In this document: positions 10,612-19,238 of the stretch, piece after piece
How the letters are laid out: every line of letters starts with the position of its first letter
Numbering within the stretch: position 1 is the first letter of the stretch
Assembly (NCBI GenBank): GCA_963726795.1
Contig: CAVSDD010000004.1
Span: 1,054,001-1,118,000 of the forward strand
DNA from: Hyphomicrobium_A sp963726795
Lineage (GTDB): Bacteria > Pseudomonadota > Alphaproteobacteria > Rhizobiales > Hyphomicrobiaceae
DNA length: 64,000 bases
Direction of reading: 5' to 3'
The notes under the pieces: model-generated
Databases searched by the model: none
The model's input: only the letters and a program-made list of their open reading frames with translations
What the model was told of the DNA's origin: nothing
Program-made: the position numbers and the translations under genes

Positions 10612-12918
10612 ATGAAATATCCCGTCAGCGGAGACGAGCCATTGCGGCTCGAGGCCCTACGCGCCCTCGAGATCGCCGGCACGCCGCCAACCGCTGCCTT
10701 CGACGCGATCGTCAAGCTGGTCGCGGGGACGTTTGCCTGTCCCATCGCCTTCATATCGTTGCTCGACGAGGACCGGCAGTGGTTCAAGGCCCAGTGCGGA
10801 TTGGGCCTGTCATCGACGTCACGAGAGGTTGCGTTCTGCAACCACACGATCCTCGGATCCGAACCGTTCATCGTCGAGGATACGCTGGAGGATAAGCGCT
10901 TCGCCAGCAATCCGCTGGTGACCGGGCCAACGGGCGTGCGCTTCTATGCCGGCGTGCCGATCACGTCGGAGTCGGGCCATCGCATCGGCGCACTCTGCGT
11001 CAACGACACGCGCCCGCGGCAGATGGCGAAGCTTCAACTCGAGCGGCTGAAGCAGTTCGCGGCCGTCGTCGAGGGGCTTGTCAGCGCGCACGATCAATCC
11101 GTGCGCGCCGCCGGCATCGCGCACCAACTATCCGAAAAAGCGCTGCTGCTCTGGAAGCAGAACCGGCTGCTGCGGCAGGTCGAACGGTTCGGCAAGATCG
11201 GCGGCTGGGAGCTCGACCTCAAGACGAACAGGGTCGAGTGCTCCGATGAGATTTCGCGCATCCACGATTTGCCGGGAGGGGGACCACGCACACTGGACGA
11301 GGCTTTGACATTCTATCCAGAGCCGTGGCGCACGATCGTGGAACGCAACGTCGACACGGCCATCACAACCGGCGACCCCTACGATTTCGAAGTGGAGTTC
11401 ATTTCCGCGAATGGCCATCGCAAGTGGGTGCGCGCGGTCGGGGAATGCGAGCACAAAGACAGCGAGGCGGTTCGGCTGTTTGGCACCTTCCAGGACATCA
11501 CGCTGGAGCGGAATGCCTCCGAGCGGCTGTGGCTGGCTGCAAACTTCGATGAGCTGACGGGCCTGGCAAACCGGCGCCACTTCAACGGCGTGCTCGATGC
11601 CGAGATAGCGAAGGTTCCCCAGTCGGGCGCCTGCGCAACGCTGTTCATGCTCGATCTCGACAACTTCAAGGAGGTCAACGACACGCGCGGTCACGCGGTC
11701 GGAGACCAGATCCTCGCCGAGATCGGCCGCCGGCTCGCGCAGACGGCGCAGACCGGCGACATAGTCGCGCGTCTCGGCGGCGATGAATTCGCAGTCCTCA
11801 CGGTGAGCGAGCAATCGCGTGCGATGCTCGATTGGAAGGCGAAGGAGATTCTCGGCTGCCTCAAGGCTCCCATCCATATCGGCTCGATGCACATCTATAT
11901 CGGCGGCACTCTCGGCGTCGCGCGCGTCCCCGACGACGCGGTGACCGCGGCGGAGCTCATGAAGAAGGCCGATCTGGCGTTGTACGCGGCGAAGGATGCC
12001 GACCGCGGAACCGTTAAGCTCTACTCGCGCGAGCTGGACACGCTCTTTGAGCGGCACACGCGCGCCATCGAGCTCGCACGCTCGGCCCTCGCCAAGGGGC
12101 GGCTCATCCCCTTCTACCAGCCCAAGATCCGCCTCGACACCGGCGAGCGCACCGGCTTTGAGGCGCTCGCGCGCATCCGCGCCGACGATGACAAGATCCT
12201 TGCCCCGGCATCGTTCGCAGCGGCCTTGGAGGATCGCGTGATCGCGCGGCGCATCGGCAAGCGGATGCTGCAGGCGGTGACCGCCGATATCGCCGCCTGG
12301 CGCGATCTTGGCCTCGACCCGATCTCGGTCAGCCTCAACGTCGGCGAGGCGGACTTTGCCGACGGCAAGCTCGCGCAGCGGATTCTCCAGCGGCTGGACG
12401 AGCTGTCGCTGCCGCGCAGCTGTCTCACGATCGAGGTGACGGAGTGCGTGTTCCTCGGCGACCGTTCCACCGTGACGCGGGAAGCTCTCGTGGACCTCGA
12501 CCGCAACGGCGTGAAGATCGAGCTCGACGACTTCGGCACCGGTTACGCCTCGCTCACGCACCTGCGCGCGGTTCCCGTCAGCCAACTCAAGATCGATTGC
12601 TCCTTCATCGAGCAGCTCGGCCGCGACGACGGCGCGCGCGTCATCGTGCAGGCGGTAATCGACCTTGGCCACAACCTCGACTGCGAGATCATCGCCGAGG
12701 GCGTGGAGACTTCGGCCCAGCACGAGCTGCTGGCGAAGATGGGTTGCGATACGGGGCAGGGTTATCTGCTGGGCGCGCCCGCCAGCAGCGAGCAGACGCG
12801 CGAGCTACTGCTCGACGAAGCAAAGCGCCAGCGCGACCGTCTGCGGGCCATCGCGGCGAAGCACGCCTCCGAGGTCCGCGCTACGCCGCCCCGGGTCACG
12901 CGCGCCGGCCGCCGCTGA
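10612..12918 (+). CDS. GAF-PAS-GGDEF-EAL c-di-GMP signalling protein
   Basis: About 768 residues from ATG 10612 (GGAG ~10 bp upstream; an in-frame GTG at 10588 is the alternative). The order is a GAF domain (~20-165: DEDRQWFKAQCGL, GVRFYAGVPITSESGHRIGALCV), a PAS domain (~190-310: FGKIGGWELDLKTNRVECSDE), a GGDEF domain (~315-480, with ARLGGDEFAV, so the active-site loop is intact) and an EAL domain (~495-750, with FEALARIR, EVTECVFLGD, LDDFGTGYASLTHLRAVP and EGVETSAQ). Both catalytic halves look complete, so it may make or degrade c-di-GMP. It has no membrane segment and is cytoplasmic. It lies just left of the GTA cluster. Confidence 0.9.
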   Translation: MKYPVSGDEPLRLEALRALEIAGTPPTAAFDAIVKLVAGTFACPIAFISLLDEDRQWFKAQCGLGLSSTSREVAFCNHTILGSEPFIVEDTLEDKRFASNPLVTGPTGVRFYAGVPITSESGHRIGALCVNDTRPRQMAKLQLERLKQFAAVVEGLVSAHDQSVRAAGIAHQLSEKALLLWKQNRLLRQVERFGKIGGWELDLKTNRVECSDEISRIHDLPGGGPRTLDEALTFYPEPWRTIVERNVDTAITTGDPYDFEVEFISANGHRKWVRAVGECEHKDSEAVRLFGTFQDITLERNASERLWLAANFDELTGLANRRHFNGVLDAEIAKVPQSGACATLFMLDLDNFKEVNDTRGHAVGDQILAEIGRRLAQTAQTGDIVARLGGDEFAVLTVSEQSRAMLDWKAKEILGCLKAPIHIGSMHIYIGGTLGVARVPDDAVTAAELMKKADLALYAAKDADRGTVKLYSRELDTLFERHTRAIELARSALAKGRLIPFYQPKIRLDTGERTGFEALARIRADDDKILAPASFAAALEDRVIARRIGKRMLQAVTADIAAWRDLGLDPISVSLNVGEADFADGKLAQRILQRLDELSLPRSCLTIEVTECVFLGDRSTVTREALVDLDRNGVKIELDDFGTGYASLTHLRAVPVSQLKIDCSFIEQLGRDDGARVIVQAVIDLGHNLDCEIIAEGVETSAQHELLAKMGCDTGQGYLLGAPASSEQTRELLLDEAKRQRDRLRAIAAKHASEVRATPPRVTRAGRR

Positions 12919-13009
12919 TCTACTTTCCCGGTTAGAGCGGATCCGACGCGCGCGTTGCTGCGCGCGAATACTTATCCCCGGGCGCGGTGTGCGTGATAAT
13001 CTACTCGGT

Positions 13010-13075
13010 TACACAGTAAACATATGTATAGTGATAGAATAAAATCGCATAATCGTAATATTTATTGTTGACAGC
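13010..13075. promoter_or_regulatory. AT-rich spacer at the left border of the GTA cluster
   Basis: A ~65-bp stretch dominated by A and T inside otherwise ~65-70% GC sequence, containing the palindrome ACATATGT and ending with TTGACA at about 13068. It separates the c-di-GMP gene from the first phage-type reading frame and is a candidate promoter or insertion junction. I could not find a matching attachment-site repeat at the right border. Confidence 0.4.
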
Positions 13076-13224
13076 GCGACGCTCCGGATGGTAAGAAAGA
13101 GCCAAAGCCAAAATCCGCCGAGCCGGCGCCCATCAGCGACGAGGCCGAGCGGCTTCATCGAGAGATTGTCGAGCGCTTTGAGCGCATCCAGCGCAGCCGG
13201 GAGCTTGAAGCGCGACCTAAGTGA
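13072..13224 (+). pseudogene. 5'-truncated remnant ahead of the terminase (GTA g1-like position)
   Basis: The frame starting after an in-frame TGA at 13069-13071 encodes about 50 residues with a charged, coil-like end (APISDEAERLHREIVERFE, RIQRSRELEARPK) and stops at 13222-13224. There is no in-frame ATG, GTG or TTG with a ribosome-binding site. The sequence looks like the C-terminus of a small protein whose 5' end was lost at the AT-rich junction. The place corresponds to the small-terminase-like gene g1 of GTA clusters, but I cannot prove identity. The terminase frame overlaps it. Confidence 0.4.
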
Positions 13225-14498
13225 GCTTGGCGAGGCGCACCTTTGCGAGATCCTCGCATGCTGGCCGCTGTGGGCGCGAGCCGATCAGCTCCCGCCTGAG
13301 ACCAACGCGGCGGGCGAGCCGTGGCGCGTGTGGCTCGTAATGGGCGGGCGCGGCGCCGGCAAGACGCGGGCGGGTGCGGAATGGGTGCGCGCCAAGGCTT
13401 CAGGCTTGCCACCGCTCGGCACTGTCAGAGCAAAACGCATCGCGCTCGTCGGCGAGACGCTCGCGGATGTGCGCCGCGTGATGGTCGAAGGCGTATCGGG
13501 ATTGCTCGGCGTGCATGGTTTGCACGGGCGGCCGCGGTTCGAGCCGTCGAAACTACAACTCGTGTGGCCGACAGGGGCAATCGCGCAGATGTTCTCGGCG
13601 GAAAATCCCGAAGGGCTGCGCGGGCCGCAGTTCGACGCCGCCTGGTGCGATGAAGTCGCCAAGTGGCGCCATCCGCAAAAAACCTGGGACATGCTGCAGT
13701 TCGCGCTGCGGCTTGGGAAGCGCGCCGCAGATGGTCGCGACCACGACGCCGCGGCCGATCCCGCTGCTGAAGAAGCTGCTCGCCGACACGACGACGGTGG
13801 TGACGCGGGCGGCGACGATCGACAACGCCGACAACCTGGCGCCGACGTTCATCGCCGAGATGACGCGCCGCTATGCCGGCTCGGCGCTGGGGCGGCAGGA
13901 GCTATTGGGCGAGCTCGTCGATGATACGTCGGGCGCGTTGTGGCGCCGCGACTGGATCGAGGCGCAGCGCGTCTGCGTCCGCGCCGGAGCTCACGCTCGG
14001 TCGTCGTGGCGGTTGATCCGCCGGTGACGTCGACCGCCAATTCGGACGCGTGCGGGATCGTGATCGCCGGGCTCGGACCCGACGGGCGCGCCTACGTGAT
14101 CGACGACCGCACGCTGCAGGGACGCGAGCCGCAAGTTTGGGCGCGTGCCGTGGTCGCGCGCCTATCGCGATTCGCTTGCAGATCGCGTCGTCGCCGAGGT
14201 CAACCAGGGCGGCGATCTCGTCGTCGCCGTTTTGCGCCAGATCGATCAGAGCGTCGCGGTCCGCCGCGTGCGTGCAACGCGCGGCAAATGGCTCCGGGCC
14301 GAGCCGATCGCGGCGCTCTACGCCGAAGGGCGCGTCGCGCACGTGGGAACGTTCGCGGCGCTCGAGGACCAGATGTGCCAGTTCGGCTGCGATGGCTTTG
14401 CCAAGGGCCGCAGTCCCGACCGGCTCGACGCGCTCGTATGGGCGCTGACCGATTTGATGATCGACGCCGCGGCGCGCCCCGGCATCCGATCGCTCTAG
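13088..14498 (+). pseudogene. GTA/phage large terminase (g2), four frameshifts
   Basis: Terminase large subunit, ATPase plus nuclease. The Walker A motif is GGRGAGKTRAGAEWV and the typical GTA opening is WPLWARADQLPPE. The Walker B-like region is FDAAWCDEVAKW and the nuclease part contains VVVAVDPPVTSTANSDACG and ALEDQMCQFG. The protein must be read through four single-base insertions near 13724, 13974, 13995 and 14159, each shifting the frame by +1; undoing them gives a normal ~430-460 residue terminase ending at 14498. The true start is uncertain, because upstream in-frame codons overlap the remnant gene. It pumps DNA into preformed heads. Confidence 0.75.
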
Positions 14499-14529
14499 TG
14501 AGTGTGCAGGCGACTTGCCAAAAAGGGAC

Positions 14530-14566
14530 GTCATCCCGACGTCATGGCGGAGCCATGCTTCGCATG
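14530..14566. repeat. Intergenic palindromic repeat, copy 1
   Basis: Sequence of the form GTCATCCCgaCGTCATG...AGCCATGCTTCGCATG. It shares the AGCCATGCTTCGC core with copies at 14604-14644 and 20734-20767. It lies in the 240-bp gap between terminase and portal, which holds no gene. Confidence 0.65.
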
Positions 14567-14603
14567 GAAGGTCGGGACCCACGCTCGAAGCTTATCATTT
14601 TCC

Positions 14604-14644
14604 GCGTCATGACCAAGCCATGCTTCGCATGACGCCGGGATGAC
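14604..14644. repeat. Intergenic palindromic repeat, copy 2
   Basis: The arms GCGTCATG and CATGACGC surround AAGCCATGCTTCG and are followed by CGGGATGAC, the complement of GTCATCCCG in the other copies. It can fold into a hairpin. It resembles the short palindromic intergenic repeats common in Hyphomicrobiales genomes. Confidence 0.65.
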
Positions 14645-14738
14645 GGTTGAGAATGGCGCTGTCATTCGACAGAAGCGGGCAGGTCAGCTGCCCGACGAGA
14701 TTTGGCGAACGGATCGCCAGTATAAGCAAGGAACACGC

Positions 14739-15973
14739 ATGTCGCGCATCGCAGACGCGCTCGGCCGGCTGTTGCCGGTCCGTGCTCCCGGCGCTCAACG
14801 CAGCGCCAAAGGCAGCGCGGTCGGAGCCTTGCTCGCGTGGGAGCAGCCCTGCCAGCCGGTATGGGCGCCGCGCGACTACGCCGCCTTCGCACGCGAAGGC
14901 TTCATGCAGAACGCCATCGTCTATCGCTCGGTGCGCATGATCGCGGAGGCCGCGGCCTCGGTTCCGCTGCTGCTCTACGAGGGCGACCAGGAGATCAGCG
15001 AGCACGCGTTGATCGATCTCGTCGCGCAGCCATCGCCCGACCACACGACGATCGACTTCCTCGAGAGCTGGTACGGCTACCTGCTCGTCTCGGGCAACGC
15101 CTACGTCGAGGCCGTCGGCTTGAGCGGGCGCCTGCGCGAGCTGCACATCCTGCGGCCCGACCGCATGAAGGTGATCCCCGGCACCGACGGCTGGCCGGAA
15201 GCGTTCGAATACCAGGCCGGCGGGCGCACGGTGCGCTTCGACAGCGAGGCGGCAGCGGGTGTGCGCCCGATCCTGCACGTGCGCCTGTTCCACCCCTTGA
15301 ACGACCACTACGGCATGAGCCCGATCGAGGCGGCAGCCGCGGCGATCGACATCCACAACGCGGCCGGCGGCTGGAACAAGGCGCTGCTCGACAACGCGGC
15401 GCGGCCATCGGGTGCGCTGGTCTACGCGGCCAACAGCGGCACCATGACGGGCGAGCAGTTCGCCCGCCTCAAGAGCGAGCTCGAGACATCGCTTCCAGGG
15501 CGCGCGCAACGCCGGGCGGCCGCTGCTGCTCGAGGGCGGGCTCGACTGGAAGCCGCTTTCGTTGAGCCCCAAGGAGATGGATTTCATCGAGGCCAAGAAC
15601 GCCGCGGCGCGCGAGATCGCGCTGGCGCTCGGCGTGCCGCCGATGCTGCTCGGCATCCCGGGCGACAACACGTATTCCAATTTTCAAGAGGCGCAGCGCA
15701 CCTTCTGGCGGGCAACCGTGCTGCCGCTGGTGGCGCGCATGACGAAGGCGTTCTCGGCGTGGCTCGCGCCGGCGTTCGGCGGCTCGTTCGAGCTGCGGCC
15801 CGACCTCGACCAGGTGCAGGGCCTGAGCTTCGAGCGCGAGGCCTTGTGGGCGCGGCTCAACGCGGCGTCGTTCCTACCGCAGGACGAGAAGCGCGCCGCG
15901 GTCGGGCTATGGCCCGCTGCCGCGCGAGGCGGCGCGCGGGGGTGATGGGCCCGGTACCTCGAGCTTCAAGTCG
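14739..15973 (+). pseudogene. HK97-family portal protein (GTA g3), two frameshifts; C-terminus open into the toxin
   Basis: From ATG 14739 (GGAAC upstream) the product starts MSRIADALGRLLP. It continues with classical portal sequence: YRSVRMIAEAAASVPLLLY, GYLLVSGNAYVEAV, LHILRPDRMKVIPG, HPLNDHYGMSPIEAAAAAID. After a +1 insertion near 15492 the frame continues with LLLEGGLDWKPLSLSPKEMDF, GVPPMLLGIPGDNTYSNFQEA and AFGGSFELRPDLDQV. A second +1 insertion near 15906 leads into YGPLPREAARGGDGPGTSSFKS, and this third frame runs without a stop into the toxin at 15974. The corrected portal core is ~400 residues, normal for the family, with the toxin as a C-terminal extension. It forms the dodecameric gateway of the capsid. 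Confidence 0.75.
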
Positions 15974-16564
15974 ATGACGTTTGGCGATCCTGCGCCCTCC
16001 TTCTTTAAATACAGCCCCGACCAGCCGCGCGTGCCGGCCGGCAGCTCCGGCGGCGGCCAGTGGACCTCGGATGGTGGCGGTGGCAGCTCGGGCTCGCGCG
16101 AGCTCACCCTTGTCGCGCAGGCCGATGAAGCTTCAAGGCAGGCCGTCAACCTGCCAGAGGAGGATGCACGCGGAGGGCATACAGTTCGCGATCATGTCGG
16201 CAAGACAAACGAAGAATTGCTGGCGATCACCGAACGCAATGTATTTCATACCCTTAGCCATTCACTCTACGGCATCAGTTACAGTACTTTCCTCTCGCTG
16301 GAATCTGCGAATGACTTCGTCAATCGGGTCCTTGTGACAAATCGATCCGCTGTTGATTTGGTATCGAGCGGAGCGTTGGAGGAGGAGTGGTTGGAAATGA
16401 GGTTTGGCTATCCCACCGGAAAGGAAGCTTTTAGAGCCTCGCCAGAGGAGCGTCCGTATGTTCGCCCAACCTACAGTGTGGGCGTCTCAATTCGCCACGA
16501 TCCTCGCTCAAACCGTGGCTATCGAGTGCACACTGCCTATCCCCTCAACGAGAAACCTAAGTGA
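15974..16564 (+). CDS. RNase A-like CdiA-CT polymorphic toxin, probably fused to the portal C-terminus
   Basis: 196 residues. Residues ~13-33 carry the linker YSPDQPRVPAGSS...GGGQWTSDGG, a motif seen at the junction of phage/GTA proteins and variable toxin domains in Hyphomicrobiales. The C-terminal ~125 residues match the bacterial CdiA-CT RNase A family (Pfam RNAse_A_bac): GGHTVRDHVGKTNEELL at the start with the candidate catalytic His, a helical SYSTFLSLESANDFVNRVL segment, and GYRVHTAYP at the end, where Thr and Tyr of TAYP correspond to active-site residues described for the Yersinia kristensenii toxin. ATG 15974 has no good ribosome-binding site and the frame is open upstream into the portal, so independent translation is doubtful. 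Base composition is clearly lower in GC than the GTA genes around it. It has no internal frameshift. Confidence 0.8.
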   Translation: MTFGDPAPSFFKYSPDQPRVPAGSSGGGQWTSDGGGGSSGSRELTLVAQADEASRQAVNLPEEDARGGHTVRDHVGKTNEELLAITERNVFHTLSHSLYGISYSTFLSLESANDFVNRVLVTNRSAVDLVSSGALEEEWLEMRFGYPTGKEAFRASPEERPYVRPTYSVGVSIRHDPRSNRGYRVHTAYPLNEKPK

Positions 16565-16578
16565 TCCGGAGGACAAGT

Positions 16579-16851
16579 ATGCTGATTCCGGAGGAGTTTA
16601 AGCGATTCACGCGGTGCTTCTTACAGGGAAGCGATCGCGAAGCGGCGGACGAGAAGGATTGGATCGCGCGAGCGTTGAAACTCAACACTCCGGCGCAGCG
16701 CGTGGTGATCAAGCACTTTCTGGTTGCGTTGTTGAGCAGTGAAGCTGACGTCGCCGAGCTACAGCGTGTCTGGAACAGTGGCTCGCCGAATTACGGTGTT
16801 AGGGATGATCACATGCGCAACTTCCTGGAGATGGTTCGCGATCAGCTCTAA
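16579..16851 (+). CDS. Immunity protein candidate for the RNase toxin
   Basis: 90 residues from ATG 16579 with a strong CGGAGG ribosome-binding site at 16566-16571, only 14 bp after the toxin stop. It is small, acidic-to-neutral and helical: IPEEFKRFTRCFLQGSD, RVVIKHFLVALLSSEADVA, ELQRVWNSGSPNYGVRDD, MRNFLEMVRDQL. The W(N)SG...R.FL..(V/I)R pattern at the C-terminus resembles CdiI-type immunity proteins of contact-dependent inhibition systems. Position, size and tight spacing fit a cognate immunity gene that binds and blocks the toxin in the producer's cytoplasm. Family assignment is moderate; the role is inferred mostly from context. Confidence 0.7.
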   Translation: MLIPEEFKRFTRCFLQGSDREAADEKDWIARALKLNTPAQRVVIKHFLVALLSSEADVAELQRVWNSGSPNYGVRDDHMRNFLEMVRDQL

Positions 16852-16934
16852 AGCGGTGCCCGCTGCGCGTTGAGGGCCCGCTTATTTGCGGCTGCCTTTC
16901 ACTCCATCGAAGATATCAAAATTCGGAGTCACAA

Positions 16935-17697
16935 GTGATGGTCGAGCCTCAAAGGGCGCGCCCCGTGTTCTCACGTGCGTGCGCGCATGCCGCACCTGCG
17001 CACGAGGTCAAGTTCACCTCGCTCGATTTGAAAGCTGTCGACGGCGATGGCACCTTCGAAGGCTACGCCAGCGTCTTTCACCGCGAGGATCTCTCCCGCG
17101 ACATGGTGCTGCCAGGCGCCTTCGCCGACAGCCTTCGCTCGCGCGGCCCCGGCGGCGTCAAGATGCTCTACCAGCACGATGCCAACCAGCCGATCGGCGT
17201 GTGGGCGGAGCTGAAAGAGGATTCGCGCGGGCTCTACGCGCTGGGCCGCCTGATGCCGGAAGTCGCCCGCGCCAGGGAAGTGCACGCGCTGATGCGCGCC
17301 GGCGCGCTCGACGGCCTGTCGATCGGCTTTCGCACCGTCAAAGGCCGCCGCGACCGCGCAGCGGCGTGCGCCGCCTCGAGAAGATCGATCTCTGGGAGAT
17401 TTCGGTCGTCACCTTTCCGATGCTGCCCGAGGCGCGCATCGCCAACGCTGAAGACGCGCCCCTTCGCGGGCAGCCACGATGCGGGATTTCGAACGCTGGC
17501 TCACGCGGGACGCTGGGCTGACGCGCAAGGAGGCGCGCGCGCTTCTGAGCGCGGGCTTCGATGGCCTCAAGGCCCTGCGGGACGCGGGCCGGGGCATGAG
17601 CGGGGGATTGAGCGCGGATGGCCGGCCTTGCATCGCCGAATGCGGGACGCGGCGCGCGTTCCTCAGAAGCAACGGTCGAGAACAGGATCAAAACCAA
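16935..17697 (+). pseudogene. HK97-type prohead protease (GTA g4), several frameshifts
   Basis: The start is GTG 16935 or ATG 16938. The protease core is intact to about 17355: LKAVDGDGTFEGYASVFHRED, DMVLPGAFADSLRSRG, MLYQHDANQPIGVW (catalytic His region), EVHALMRAGALDGLSIGFRT (catalytic Ser in GLSIGF). Two +1 steps near 17358-17363 lead to SGVRRLEKIDLWEISVVTFPM, and two more near 17460-17470 to MRDFERWLTRDAGLTRKEARA, the usual GTA-protease tail. The exact stop cannot be fixed because further breaks lie between 17600 and the capsid start. It matures the capsid during head assembly. It follows the immunity gene by ~85 bp. Confidence 0.72.
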
Positions 17698-18960
17698 ATG
17701 TCAGAGACTGGAAACGAAGGTCGCCAGCCTCGCACGTCGGCGCGGCCTTCGACGACTTCATGCGCGCCTTCGAGGCGCTTCAAGGAGACCAACGACGAGC
17801 GCCTCGACGAGCTCGAGCGGCGCGGCCGCCGCCGATCCGCTGATCGACGGAGAAGCTCGACCGCATCGACCGCGCGCTCGACGATCACCGCCGCACCGTG
17901 GACGAGCTCGCGCTCAAGTCCGCGCGCCCGCCGATCGGCGGCAGCGCGGCGCCCGCGCCGGCGTCGCCTGCAGCACGAAGGCGGCCGTTCGACGGCTATG
18001 TGCGCAAGGGCGAGGCCGGTCGCTTGACGCGATCTGGAGGGCAAGGCGCTGTCGGTCGGCACCGGCACCGACGGCGGCTATCTCGTTCCCGCCGAGATCG
18101 AGCGCGCCGTCAACCGCGCGCTGAAGGACGATCTCGCCGATCCGCGCCATCGCCGGCGTCCGCCAGGTGTCGGGCTCGGTCTACAAGCAAGCCGTTCGCG
18201 ATGACGGGCGCTGAGCACCGGCTGGGTCGCCGAGACGGCCGCGCGCGACGAGACCGACAGCCCGACGCTCGCCGCGCTCGCCGAGCTGTCGTTCCCGACG
18301 ATGGAGCTCTACGCGATGCCGGCCGCGACCCAGGCGCTGCTCGACGACAGCGCCGTCAACATCGACCAGTGGATCGCCGAGGAGGTGCGCGCTCGCCTTC
18401 GCCGCAGCAGGAAGGCACCGCCTTCGTCACCGGCGACGGCATCAACAAGCCGAAGGGCTTCCTCGCCTACACCACGGTCGCCAACGCGTCCTGGACGTGG
18501 GGCAACCTCGGCTTCATCACGACGGGCGTCGACGGCGCGCTTTCCCGGCGCACGCAATCCGGCCGACAAGCTGATCGACCTCGTCTACGCGGTGAAGGCC
18601 GGCTATCGCGCCAACGGCACGTTCGTCATGAACCGCGCGACGCAAGCCGGCGATGCGCAAGATGAAGGACGCCGACGGCAACTACCTCTGGCAGCCGGCG
18701 ACGCAGCCGGGCGAGGCCTCGACGCTGATGGGCTATCCCGGTCGTCGAGAGCGAGGACATGCCGGACATCGGCGACCGACAGCCTGCTCGATCGCGTTCG
18801 GCGACTTCCAGCGCGGCTATCTGATCGTCGACCGCGTCGGCATCCGCGTGCTGCGCGATCCCTACACCGCCAAGCCCTACGTGCTGTTCTACACGACCAA
18901 GCGCGTCGGCGGCGGCGTGCAGGACTTCGAGGCGATCAAGCTGCTGAAGTTCGCGCCTGA
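17698..18960 (+). pseudogene. Major capsid protein (GTA g5), about 18-20 single-base insertions
   Basis: HK97-fold capsid protein of the GTA type. Reading across the three frames gives a continuous order: MSETGNE, GAAFDDFMRAFEA, FKETNDERLDELERR, GKALSVGTGTDGGYLVPAE, RAIAGVRQVSGSVYK, TGWVAETAARDETDSP, FPTMELYAMPAATQALLDD, GTAFVTGDGINKPKGFLAY, YAVKAGYRANGTFVMN, GYLIVDRVGIRVLRDP, TKRVGGGVQDFEAIKLLKFA. Each join needs one extra base to be removed, for example near 18128, 18186, 18540, 18650, 18740, 18771 and 18786. The corrected length is ~400 residues, normal. The C-terminal stop is approximate. The conserved text between breaks argues against old decay. Confidence 0.72.
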
Positions 18961-19028
18961 CCGCCAGCTGACGCGCGACGCTCGGCTGCCATCGCGTCGC
19001 GCCCTCGCTCCGTCTCCGGCTGAGGCGC

Positions 19029-19066
19029 GCGGCGCTAGCGTCCGCGGGATGGCGCGCTAGCGCCGC
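19029..19066. terminator. Strong hairpin downstream of the capsid gene
   Basis: A perfect 12-bp inverted repeat, GCGGCGCTAGCG at 19029-19040 and its complement CGCTAGCGCCGC at 19055-19066, with a 14-base loop. No T-run follows. It lies in the ~270-bp gap between capsid and connector genes, which has no other recognisable content, and could work as an attenuator or mRNA-stabilising stem that keeps capsid expression above that of the downstream tail genes. Confidence 0.6.
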
Positions 19067-19238
19067 GGCCAAGCTCGTGCGCATCACCCTCACTCGCGAG
19101 CGGCTCGCCTCTCCCGTCCCTGCGAAGCGCTCTCCTCGAGCGGTGATGACACGCTACGCGGGATTCCCTCCCCCGCGCGCTCTGCGGCCTCCCGCCGGTT
19201 CGGTCCCGCTCCTCATTGCCGATCGCCAGGACATCTCG

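Noticed and set aside
11128..12723. Long minus-strand ORF (531 codons) opposite the GGDEF-EAL gene
   Set aside because: Composition and residue pattern are those of an antisense frame; the plus strand holds all domain motifs.
14530..14644. CRISPR array
   Set aside because: The similar copies are not evenly spaced, have no unique spacers and no cas genes are near; they are intergenic palindromic repeats.
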